From contig JASLXN010000008.1 in assembly GCA_030740315.1 (NCBI GenBank), positions 1 through 13,732 of the forward strand: a stretch of 13,732 nucleotides of DNA, read 5' to 3'. A model generated the notes under the pieces. The model saw only the letters and a program-made list of their open reading frames with translations, ran no database searches and was not told where the DNA came from. The DNA is from Dehalococcoidia bacterium (GTDB lineage Bacteria > Chloroflexota > Dehalococcoidia > JACVQG01 > JAHKAY01). Below are positions 6,122 to 12,256 of this stretch, piece by piece. Position 1 is the stretch's first letter. Each line of letters begins with the position of its first letter. The position numbers and the translations under genes were made by a program.

Positions 6122-7285
6122 ATGCGGGAAGTAGTGGTGATTGGGGTGGGTATGCACCCCTTCGGCAAGTACCTGGAAAAGGGCCTTAAAGAGCTTGGCC
6201 GGGAGGCGGTGTGGAGGGCTGTTGAGGATGCCGGGGTCTCCCTACCAGACATCCAGGTGGCCTATGTGAGCAACGCTTTGGCCGGGCTTATCACCGGGCA
6301 GGAGGGGGTGCGGGGCGAGGTGGTGCTGCGGGACGCCGGTTTTTCCGGAATACCCATCATCAATGTGGAGAACGCCTGCGCCTCCGCCTCCACCGCCTTC
6401 CGAGGGGCGTGGCTGGAGGTGGCCTCCGGTATGGCCGATGTGGCCCTGGCACTGGGGGTGGAGAAGCTCTATACAGAGGACACCCGCCAGTCCATCAAGG
6501 CCCTGGCCGCCGATAGCGACCTGGAGCTGGGGCGGCTGGGCTTCCAATTCACCTCCTACTACGCCATGGAACTGAAGAAGTATATGCAGCGCAGCGGAGC
6601 CACAAGGGAACACTTCGCCCAAGTGGTGGTCAAGAACAGCCTCAACGGCTCTCTGAATCCCCATGCCCAACACCGCCGTCCCCTGAGCCTAGCGGAGGTG
6701 CTTGGCTCACGGGTCATTGCAGATCCCCTCACCCTCTACATGTGCTCCTCCATGGCGGACGGGGCGGCCGCCGCCATCCTGTGCGCTAAAGAGGTGGCGC
6801 ACAAGTTTACCTCAGGCCCGCTGGTGGAGGTTGCCACCTGCTGCTTGCGCTCCGGGATGTTCCGCAGGCCCGGGGAAGAGACCGAGTCCAGCACCACCAT
6901 CACCGTCAAGCAGGCCTATGACATGGCCGGTGTAGGTCCCGAGGACATAGATGTAGTTGAGGTTCACGACGCCATGGCCCCAGCAGAACTGATGATTTAC
7001 GAGGAGTTGGGCCTGTGCGGCCCTAACGAAGGCCCTATGCTCATAGAGGAAGGCGCTACCACCTTGAAGGGGCGCATACCAGTGAACCCCTCCGGCGGCC
7101 TGGCCGCAAAGGGGCACCCGGTGGGGGCCACGGGCCTTGCACAGCTATCGGAAATAGTGTGGCACCTCCGGGGTCAGGCCGGTGCCCGCCAAGTGGAGGG
7201 GGCTAGGGTGGGCATGGTACATAATGTGGGCGGCTTCGTGGAGTGGGACAACGCCGCCAACACCATCACCATCCTCAAACGGTGA
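6122..7285 (+). CDS. SCP2-type thiolase / acetyl-CoA acetyltransferase-like
   Basis: A 387-residue thiolase-fold protein of the SCP2/archaeal acetyl-CoA C-acyltransferase-like group. Cys86 (NVENACASAS) is the acyl-accepting cysteine. His332 lies in GGLAAKGHPVGATG. The usual NEAFA motif is the SCP2-type EVHDAMAPAE (His282). The second catalytic cysteine of classical thiolases (CxGGG) is absent, its place being taken by HNVGG (His367-Asn368), as is common in this subgroup. Classical thiolytic activity is therefore not certain; Claisen-type condensation or a non-classical role is possible. In many archaea and Chloroflexota such proteins work with a small DUF35 zinc-ribbon/OB-fold protein; none is adjacent here. 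The reading frame is open from 6026, but the real start is the ATG at 6122: AAAGGAGG lies just before it, and MREVVVIGVGMHPFG is the standard family beginning. The gene stands alone, divergent from the PreA-like operon and convergent with hsp20. Confidence 0.88.
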   Translation: MREVVVIGVGMHPFGKYLEKGLKELGREAVWRAVEDAGVSLPDIQVAYVSNALAGLITGQEGVRGEVVLRDAGFSGIPIINVENACASASTAFRGAWLEVASGMADVALALGVEKLYTEDTRQSIKALAADSDLELGRLGFQFTSYYAMELKKYMQRSGATREHFAQVVVKNSLNGSLNPHAQHRRPLSLAEVLGSRVIADPLTLYMCSSMADGAAAAILCAKEVAHKFTSGPLVEVATCCLRSGMFRRPGEETESSTTITVKQAYDMAGVGPEDIDVVEVHDAMAPAELMIYEELGLCGPNEGPMLIEEGATTLKGRIPVNPSGGLAAKGHPVGATGLAQLSEIVWHLRGQAGARQVEGARVGMVHNVGGFVEWDNAANTITILKR

Positions 7286-7363
7286 ATATACTCACCACCC
7301 AGCTTCGGCCCCACCGGACCGGCTCAGGCTGTGGCTGGGGCGGCGCTGAAAACATGGCAAAAC

Positions 7364-7394
7364 AGACTGCCCCCCGGTAACCGGGGAGCAGTCT
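7364..7394. terminator. Bidirectional terminator between thiolase and hsp20
   Basis: AGACTGC (7364-7370) pairs with GCAGTCT (7388-7394), and after one C/A mismatch CCCCGG (7372-7377) pairs with CCGGGG (7381-7386) around a TAA loop: 13 pairs in all. On the minus strand the hairpin is followed by GTTTTGCCATGTTTT, a moderate U-rich tail, so it best serves hsp20. On the plus strand the tail is poor, but the position suits the thiolase too. Confidence 0.75.
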
Positions 7395-7416
7395 TGCTAA
7401 ACGTGAAGCGGCTATT

Positions 7417-7887
7417 TTACTTCTTCCTGCCTTCTACCAAGCCCTTGTTCTTCACCTTAATCATCTTGGGCTTGATTTCCTCTGCCTTGGGGATAGTCAA
7501 AGTCAGGACACCATCCTCGAGGTCGGCCTCGGCCTTGTCGCCCCGCAGACCCGTGGGAAGGGTCAAAATGCGGGCAAAGTTCCCGGGGTGCCACTCCCGG
7601 CGCAGGTAGCTCTCCTCCTTGACCTCACCCTCCTTCCTAGAGTTGGCCTTGACGCTGAGAGTGTTGCCGTCAATGCTGATTTCCAAATCCTCAGACTTGA
7701 CGCCGGGCAGCACAGCTCTTGCCACCACAGCCTCCGGAGTATGGTACAGGTCCAGAGGGAAATAGTGGCCGTCAACCTCCGCCTCCCGCAAGCGCAGCGG
7801 CCGGAAAAAGTCATCGTCAAACAGCCTGTCTACGGCGTGCCTCAAACCGACCCTCTCCCTTAGCGGCTCCCATCTTACGATGTTCAT
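7417..7887 (-). CDS. hsp20: Hsp20 family small heat-shock protein
   Basis: A 156-residue ATP-independent holdase chaperone of the cytoplasm. The alpha-crystallin domain spans about residues 43-135 (FPLDLYHTPEAVVARAVLPGVKSEDL, then REWHPGNFARILTLP). It ends with the family signature ADLEDGVLTLTIPK (121-134). An I-x-V motif (IKV, 143-145) near the C-terminus may serve oligomer contacts. The N-terminal arm, MNIVRWEPLRE, is the typical short form. Start at the ATG at 7887, with a perfect AGGAGG at 7899-7894 six bases upstream. Transcription runs from the promoter at 7943-7972 and ends at the hairpin at 7364-7394. The -35 region carries the element shared with the dnaJ promoter, which suggests repression by HspR. 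Confidence 0.95.
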   Translation of the reverse strand: MNIVRWEPLRERVGLRHAVDRLFDDDFFRPLRLREAEVDGHYFPLDLYHTPEAVVARAVLPGVKSEDLEISIDGNTLSVKANSRKEGEVKEESYLRREWHPGNFARILTLPTGLRGDKAEADLEDGVLTLTIPKAEEIKPKMIKVKNKGLVEGRKK

Positions 7888-7916
7888 CCAACACCTCCTA
7901 AAAATATTGTTGTTTC

Positions 7917-7930
7917 GAGGGAGCTCCCTC
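7917..7930 (-). other. 14-bp perfect palindrome in the hsp20 leader
   Basis: GAGGGAGCTCCCTC lies about 6 bases after the predicted hsp20 transcript start. In RNA it can form a 5-bp stem with an AGCU loop. In DNA it could be a protein-binding site. Its CUCC could alternatively pair with GGAG of the Shine-Dalgarno, but only over four bases. Confidence 0.4.
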
Positions 7931-7942
7931 TTTACAGTACCT

Positions 7943-7972
7943 ATTATAATTCTCCTAACACTTAATTGTCAA
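7943..7972 (-). promoter_or_regulatory. hsp20 promoter
   Basis: On the minus strand: TTGACA at 7972-7967 (consensus -35), an 18-base spacer, and TATAAT at 7948-7943 (consensus -10). The expected start near 7936 gives a leader of about 49 bases. Reading on from the -35 gives TTGACA-N6-TGTTAG, a degenerate form of the palindrome at the dnaJ promoter. Confidence 0.85.
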
Positions 7973-8047
7973 GTATCCTGTGTTGGTATTGTCACCCTGG
8001 CAGTAAGTAGTTCATCTTACGTGCTACGGACCGCACCTTACCCAACC

Positions 8048-8065
8048 TTGACAAATATATGTCAA
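8048..8065. promoter_or_regulatory. Candidate HspR operator (HAIR-like palindrome)
   Basis: A perfect inverted repeat, TTGACA (8048-8053), N6, TGTCAA (8060-8065), covers the -35 box of the dnaJ-hspR-clpC promoter. The flanking C makes the left arm CTTGACA. The actinobacterial HAIR element recognised by HspR is CTTGAGT-N7-ACTCAAG. This site shares the CTTGA arm but differs at three inner bases and has a spacer one base shorter, so the link to HspR is inferred from position and from hspR being in the operon. Confidence 0.5.
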
Positions 8066-8077
8066 CTATCTTACAAT
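8048..8077 (+). promoter_or_regulatory. Promoter of the dnaJ-hspR-clpC operon
   Basis: TTGACA at 8048-8053, an 18-base spacer, and TACAAT at 8072-8077. The same 18-base spacing is used by the divergent hsp20 promoter. The expected start is near 8084, only about 12 bases before the GTG start codon. Confidence 0.75.
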
Positions 8078-8095
8078 ATGCGTAGGTGTAATGCA

Positions 8096-9010
8096 GTGAA
8101 CAGTCCCAAGGACTACTACGCCATTCTGGGCGTGGACAAGAAGGCCTCCGAGAAGGAGATAAAGCAGGCCTACCGCAAGCTGGCCCGCCGCTATCACCCG
8201 GATGTGAACCCAGGGGACCAGGATGCCGAAACCCGCTTCAAGGAGATTAATGAGGCCAACGAGACCCTGTCCGACCCCGAGAAGCGGCGTCGCTACGACC
8301 AGATGCAGCAGGGCAGCGCCTTCTTCTACGATTCTTTCCCCAGGGGATCTCGCGGCTCCGATATGTTTTCAGAGTCTGTCGGCAACCGCCGTTCCCCCTT
8401 CGGTAGTGGCGGCACTTTCCGCTTTGACCCCGCCGAAGCAGGCAGCGGCATGGGCACCGACCTATTTGAGCGGCTGTTTGGGGAGATGGGTGCCACCCGC
8501 CAACGTGCGGACTGGGAACAGGTGGTGGAGGTCTCCCTAGAAGAGGCCTTCTCCGGGGCTACACGCCTAGTCAACACCTCTAACGGCCGCCGCCTAGAGG
8601 TGAAGATTCCTCCCGGCGTGAACTCGGGTTCCCGCGTGCGCATAGGCGGCGCCGGCGATGGCCGGGGGGCGCAGGCGGCCGGCGACCTGTACCTGAACAT
8701 CTCTGTGAGACCCCACCCCAACTTTGAGCGCCGCGGCGACGACCTCTACACCGATGTATCTATACCCCTCACCACGGCGGTGCTGGGCGCCGAGGTGGAG
8801 GTCAAGACCCTCAAGGGCAAAGCAATGCTGAAAGTGCCGCCGGAGACCCAGAATGATAAGAGATTCCGTTTGGGTGGCATGGGTATGCCCCGGTTAGGAG
8901 GCCGCGGACGCGGTGACCTGTTTGTAAGGGCGCGGGTGCTCCTCCCCACCCACCTCGATGACAAAGAGAGGGAGCTCTTTGAGGAGCTACGGGGGCTCCG
9001 AGGAGGCTGA
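8096..9010 (+). CDS. dnaJ: DnaJ/CbpA-type co-chaperone (J domain, no zinc finger)
   Basis: A 304-residue J-domain protein expected to stimulate DnaK ATPase and deliver substrates. The J domain (about 4-70) has the HPD tripeptide at 34-36 in RRYHPDVNPG. A Gly/Phe/Ser-rich linker covers about 72-135. CTD I and II run from about 139 (DWEQVVEVSLEEAFSGATR, then VKIPPGVNSGSRVRI) to 285. The cysteine-rich zinc finger of classical DnaJ is absent, as in CbpA. The reading frame is open back to 7880, but that stretch contains the divergent promoters. I chose GTG at 8096, which gives VNSPKDYYAILGV and has AGGTG seven bases upstream; the in-frame ATG at 8078 overlaps the -10 box and has no ribosome site. 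No dnaK or grpE is in the window. The 3' end contains the AGGAGG used by hspR. Confidence 0.9.
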   Translation: MNSPKDYYAILGVDKKASEKEIKQAYRKLARRYHPDVNPGDQDAETRFKEINEANETLSDPEKRRRYDQMQQGSAFFYDSFPRGSRGSDMFSESVGNRRSPFGSGGTFRFDPAEAGSGMGTDLFERLFGEMGATRQRADWEQVVEVSLEEAFSGATRLVNTSNGRRLEVKIPPGVNSGSRVRIGGAGDGRGAQAAGDLYLNISVRPHPNFERRGDDLYTDVSIPLTTAVLGAEVEVKTLKGKAMLKVPPETQNDKRFRLGGMGMPRLGGRGRGDLFVRARVLLPTHLDDKERELFEELRGLRGG

Positions 9011-9012
9011 CC

Positions 9013-9369
9013 ATGGAAGGCGAAAAAGGCTATGTTGTAGATGCGGTTTTTACCATCAGCGTGGCCGCCCGCATGGTGGGAGTCCATGCCCAGACCCTTC
9101 GCTACTATGAAAGGGGGGGACTGGTGAAGCCAGCCCGCTCCCAGGGTCAAATACGGTTCTACTCACCAGGAGACATAGAACGGTTGCGCCAGATAAAGAC
9201 CCTCATAGATGAACTCGGTGTGAACTTGGCGGGGGTGGATGTCATCCTGCGCCTCACCGAGCGTATGTTGCGCATGGACGAGCAGATGAAAGCCCTTCAG
9301 CATATGGTTAAAGAAATGAACGCCGAAGGGACCACAGGGAAAGAAGGCACAGATCATGAAACAGGATAA
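9013..9369 (+). CDS. hspR: MerR-family heat-shock repressor HspR
   Basis: A 118-residue DNA-binding protein of the MerR family. The winged helix-turn-helix occupies about residues 14-80 (FTISVAARMVGVHAQTLRYYERGGLVKPARSQGQIRFYS, then DIERLRQIKTL and NLAGVDVIL). This is the HspR signature pattern rather than a metal-sensing MerR, and no metal-binding cysteines are present. The C-terminus is a charged coiled-coil-like helix (RMLRMDEQMKALQHMVKEM). HspR represses chaperone operons by binding HAIR repeats, usually with DnaK as corepressor. The start ATG at 9013 lies 2 bases after the dnaJ stop, with AGGAGG at 9001-9006 inside dnaJ. It overlaps clpC by 14 bases. It probably represses both its own operon and hsp20. 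Confidence 0.93.
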   Translation: MEGEKGYVVDAVFTISVAARMVGVHAQTLRYYERGGLVKPARSQGQIRFYSPGDIERLRQIKTLIDELGVNLAGVDVILRLTERMLRMDEQMKALQHMVKEMNAEGTTGKEGTDHETG

Positions 9370-11788
9370 TTTCACAGAACAAGCACAGGATGTCCTCCTC
9401 CGCTCCCAAGAGATAGTCAAGCGCTATCACCATAGCCAGTGGGATGTGGAGCATGTCCTCCTGGCCATGCTCGAGTACGAAGGCGGCCTGGCCGGAGAAG
9501 TCCTTAGCGAGATGGGGATAGACCGGAGCCGGCTCGCCCAGCAGGTAGCCGCCACCCTGACTGCTTCGCCCAAGATGACCTACGATAACGCTCAGATATA
9601 CGGCACTCCCCGCGTGGCCAAGCTGATGGAGGCCACCCAGAACGAGGCCACGCGCCTCCAGGACGAATACATCGGTGTAGAGCATATCCTGCTGGCCATG
9701 ACGGCCGAGCGGGATGGGCAGGCCGCTATACTTCTGCAACAGGCGGGCGTGGACCAGGAGAAGGTCTATGCCGCTCTGGCCCACATCCGGGGCAACCAGC
9801 GCATCACCGACCCCCGCCCCGAGAGCAAATACCGCGTTTTGGAGAAGTACGGGCGTGATCTCACAGATCTAGCCCGCCAGGGCAAGCTGGACCCTGTGGT
9901 GGGGCGGGAGGAGGAAATCCTCCGGGTGATGCAGGTGCTCACCCGGCGCACCAAAAACAACCCCGTAATCATCGGCGAGGCCGGTGTCGGTAAGACGGCG
10001 GTGGCGGAGGGACTGGCCCACAAGATTATAGCCGGGGATGTGCCTGACTCCCTGCAAGGCCGTACGGTGGTGGCCCTTGACATGGGTTCCTTGGTGGCTG
10101 GCTCCAAGTTCCGCGGTGAGTTCGAGGAGCGGCTGAAAGCCGTCATCGACGAGGTGCGGAACTCCCAGGGTGAGGTCATCCTGTTCATAGACGAAATCCA
10201 CACCGTGGTAGGTGCAGGTGCAGCCGAGGGATCCATTGATGCCTCCAACATGCTAAAACCCGCCCTAGCGCGCGGCGAGCTTCAGACCGTGGGGGCTACC
10301 ACCCTGGACGATTACCGAGAGCACATAGAGAAGGACGCCGCCCTGGAGCGCCGCCTACAGCCGGTGTACCTGGAGGAGCCCGACCCCGAGGTTGCGGTGG
10401 AGATGCTGAAGGCGTTACGCCCCAAGTATGAGGCCCACCATAAAGTTCAGATAACCGACGCGGCCCTAAAGGCGGCTGCCAAGCTGAGCCACCGCTACCT
10501 GACGGAGCGGCATCTGCCGGATAAGGCGGTGGACCTCATAGACGAGGCCGCCTCTGCTCTGCGCATCAAAGTGCAGAGCGCTCCCCCGGAGGTGAAAGAC
10601 CTGGAGCAGCGCCTCAGCCACCTCACCAACCAGGAGGATGCCGCAGCGCAGCGGAGTGATTACGAGGCGGCCGCCCAGCTCAAGGTGGAGAAGCTAAACC
10701 TGGAAGCCGTTTACCAGAGCCGGAGGCAGGAGTGGGTGCAGCAGGAAAAAATAGGGGGTATGGTAGTTGATGAAGAGGAGATTGCCGACCTTATCTCCAA
10801 GTGGACAGGTATACCCGTATCCCGCATGCTGCAAGCCGAGGCCGAGAAGCTGCTGAACATGGAGGAGCAGCTACATCAGCGGGTGGTGGGCCAGGATGAG
10901 GCCGTAGAAGCCGTGTCCGATGCTGTCCGCCGGGCAAGGTCCGGCCTCAAAGACCCCAAGCGGCCCATAGGCAGCTTCATCTTCCTGGGTCCTACCGGAG
11001 TGGGCAAGACCGAGCTTGGCCGGGCGCTGGCCGAGTACCTTTTTGACGACGAAGAGGCTATGGTCCGCCTGGACATGTCCGAGTACGGCGAGAAGCACAC
11101 CGTGGCCCGCCTCATCGGCTCCCCTCCCGGATACATCGGCTACGAAGAGGGCGGCCAGCTAACCGAAGCGGTGCGCCGCCGCCCCTACCGGGTGGTGCTC
11201 CTGGATGAAATAGAAAAGGCACACCCCGATGTATTCAATGTCCTGCTTCAGGTGCTGGAGGATGGACGGCTGACGGACGGCCACGGCCACACCGTAGACT
11301 TTAGCAACACGGTGGTCATCCTCACTTCCAACCTGGGCACTACCGACTGGCAGCACGAAAGTATGGGCTTCCTCCGGGATGAGAAGAATGATTTCCAGCG
11401 CATCAAAACTGCAGTGGAGAGCGCGCTCAAACGGGCCTTCCGTCCGGAACTCCTAAACCGCTTGGACGAGGTGATTGTGTTCCATCCCCTGACTCAGGAA
11501 CAACTACACGATGTAGTAGGGCTGTTGGTGAGAGAGGTGCAGGAACGGCTGGCTGAGCGAGGGGTATCCTTAGAGCTCGGCCCGGCTGCCGTGGACCAGC
11601 TTGTGAAGGAGGGCTTTGACCCGGTATATGGTGCCCGTCCGCTGCGCCGTGCCATTCAGCGGGGCCTGGAAAACCCGCTATCCTCCCGCATCCTGTCCGG
11701 CGAGTTCGCAGAAGGGGATACCGTTTCCGTGGACTTTGATGGGGACAAGCTCAAGTTCTCCAAGGCCGGTGTAAAGGCCGCCGCTTGA
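9356..11788 (+). CDS. clpC: AAA+ unfoldase ClpC
   Basis: An 810-residue Hsp100 unfoldase. Two N-terminal Clp repeats cover about 1-145. D1 has Walker A GEAGVGKT at 207-214, Walker B VILFIDE at 274-280, and pore loop KFRG near 251-254. D2 has Walker A GPTGVGKT at 545-552, Walker B VVLLDE at 613-618, and pore GYIG at 592-595. The middle domain is short and carries a UVR-like motif (SDYEAAAQLK, about 434-443), the ClpC form rather than the long ClpB middle domain. An MGF tripeptide at 670-672 sits where ClpC/ClpA carry the ClpP-docking loop, so partnership with ClpP is expected. Length equals the usual ClpC length. The ATG at 9356 overlaps the end of hspR by 14 bases, indicating translational coupling; AAGAAGG lies upstream. 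It is the last gene of the operon. In Firmicutes clpC is under CtsR with mcsAB; here HspR is the likely controller. Confidence 0.95.
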   Translation: MKQDNFTEQAQDVLLRSQEIVKRYHHSQWDVEHVLLAMLEYEGGLAGEVLSEMGIDRSRLAQQVAATLTASPKMTYDNAQIYGTPRVAKLMEATQNEATRLQDEYIGVEHILLAMTAERDGQAAILLQQAGVDQEKVYAALAHIRGNQRITDPRPESKYRVLEKYGRDLTDLARQGKLDPVVGREEEILRVMQVLTRRTKNNPVIIGEAGVGKTAVAEGLAHKIIAGDVPDSLQGRTVVALDMGSLVAGSKFRGEFEERLKAVIDEVRNSQGEVILFIDEIHTVVGAGAAEGSIDASNMLKPALARGELQTVGATTLDDYREHIEKDAALERRLQPVYLEEPDPEVAVEMLKALRPKYEAHHKVQITDAALKAAAKLSHRYLTERHLPDKAVDLIDEAASALRIKVQSAPPEVKDLEQRLSHLTNQEDAAAQRSDYEAAAQLKVEKLNLEAVYQSRRQEWVQQEKIGGMVVDEEEIADLISKWTGIPVSRMLQAEAEKLLNMEEQLHQRVVGQDEAVEAVSDAVRRARSGLKDPKRPIGSFIFLGPTGVGKTELGRALAEYLFDDEEAMVRLDMSEYGEKHTVARLIGSPPGYIGYEEGGQLTEAVRRRPYRVVLLDEIEKAHPDVFNVLLQVLEDGRLTDGHGHTVDFSNTVVILTSNLGTTDWQHESMGFLRDEKNDFQRIKTAVESALKRAFRPELLNRLDEVIVFHPLTQEQLHDVVGLLVREVQERLAERGVSLELGPAAVDQLVKEGFDPVYGARPLRRAIQRGLENPLSSRILSGEFAEGDTVSVDFDGDKLKFSKAGVKAAA

Positions 11789-12256
11789 AGCTGGTATCCG
11801 GGGAGCCGGGCCGCATATCCGGCTTGTGCCGGCATTTACAACCCAATAGCGATAGCTAGAAGGGGAGCAGCAGTCCTGCTGCTGCCGCCACTCTGACTCC
11901 GTTGAACGGCGTGCACACTGCTACACCCAACAGAAACCAATGCTACGAATAGGTACCTTCCCACACTATAGCCTCAGTCTCTCAAATCAGAGCCTTATGC
12001 GCTTTATCTTGCTGCAGGGAAGGAATACTTACAAGTGATTCGTACACGATTCGAGATTGCAGCGCCTCCCTTAGAAGAGTCAATGAGCGCCTGAATTTGA
12101 CAACAGGCCGTATCTGACGGGTAGTCGCGGTGCACACCGCGCATCAGTTTGTTACTTATAGCTGGGCCAAGAGTTGTCTCAGTTTGAGTGCCAGGTCCAA
12201 TCGTAGAAAGTTCAAGTAGTGTTCCAAGAGGTCCACCAGGCGGAACTCGCACCCTT
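11789..12256. other. 468-base intergenic region with small hairpins and no convincing gene
   Basis: After the weak terminator there is an inverted repeat at 11866-11883 (AGCAGCA/TGCTGCT around GTCC). A near-palindrome lies at 12126-12141 (CGCGGTG-CA-CACCGCG). The composition is visibly more AT-rich than the flanking genes. A minus-strand reading frame at 12004-12252 (82 codons from a GTG) has no ribosome binding site, non-GC-biased third positions and no family that I recognise, so I do not call it a gene. No tRNA or other RNA was recognised. The region may hold decayed coding sequence. Confidence 0.4.
11819..11837 (+). terminator. Weak hairpin after clpC
   Basis: CCGGC (11819-11823), loop TTGT, GCCGG (11828-11832), followed by CATTT. 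It begins 30 bases after the clpC stop. The stem is short and the U-tract minimal. An alternative overlapping stem (AGCCGG with CCGGCT) is possible. Probable but weak terminator. Confidence 0.4.

Noticed and set aside
8003..8020. GTAAG-N8-CTTAC inverted repeat between the two heat-shock promoters, considered as a second operator or CIRCE element.
   Set aside because: Arms are only five bases, the sequence does not match CIRCE (TTAGCACTC-N9-GAGTGCTAA), and it lies outside both promoters.
7880..8095. Possible 72-residue hydrophobic N-terminal extension (signal-like) of the DnaJ protein.
   Set aside because: It spans both divergent heat-shock promoters and the operator, overlaps the 5' end of hsp20, and J-domain proteins start at the DYYAILGV region.
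12040..12070. GATTCGAGATTGC, briefly considered as the T-arm of a tRNA.
   Set aside because: No matching acceptor stem, anticodon arm or D-arm can be folded on either strand.
12004..12252. Minus-strand 82-codon reading frame downstream of the CoA-transferase, with a stretch (TETTLGPAISNKL) faintly like the start of cutinases and an out-of-frame-looking GYSVG further on.
   Set aside because: GTG start without a ribosome binding site, no GC-biased third positions, several stop codons between the two motifs, and a resemblance short enough to be chance. A blastx of 11880-12256 would settle whether it is a decayed gene.
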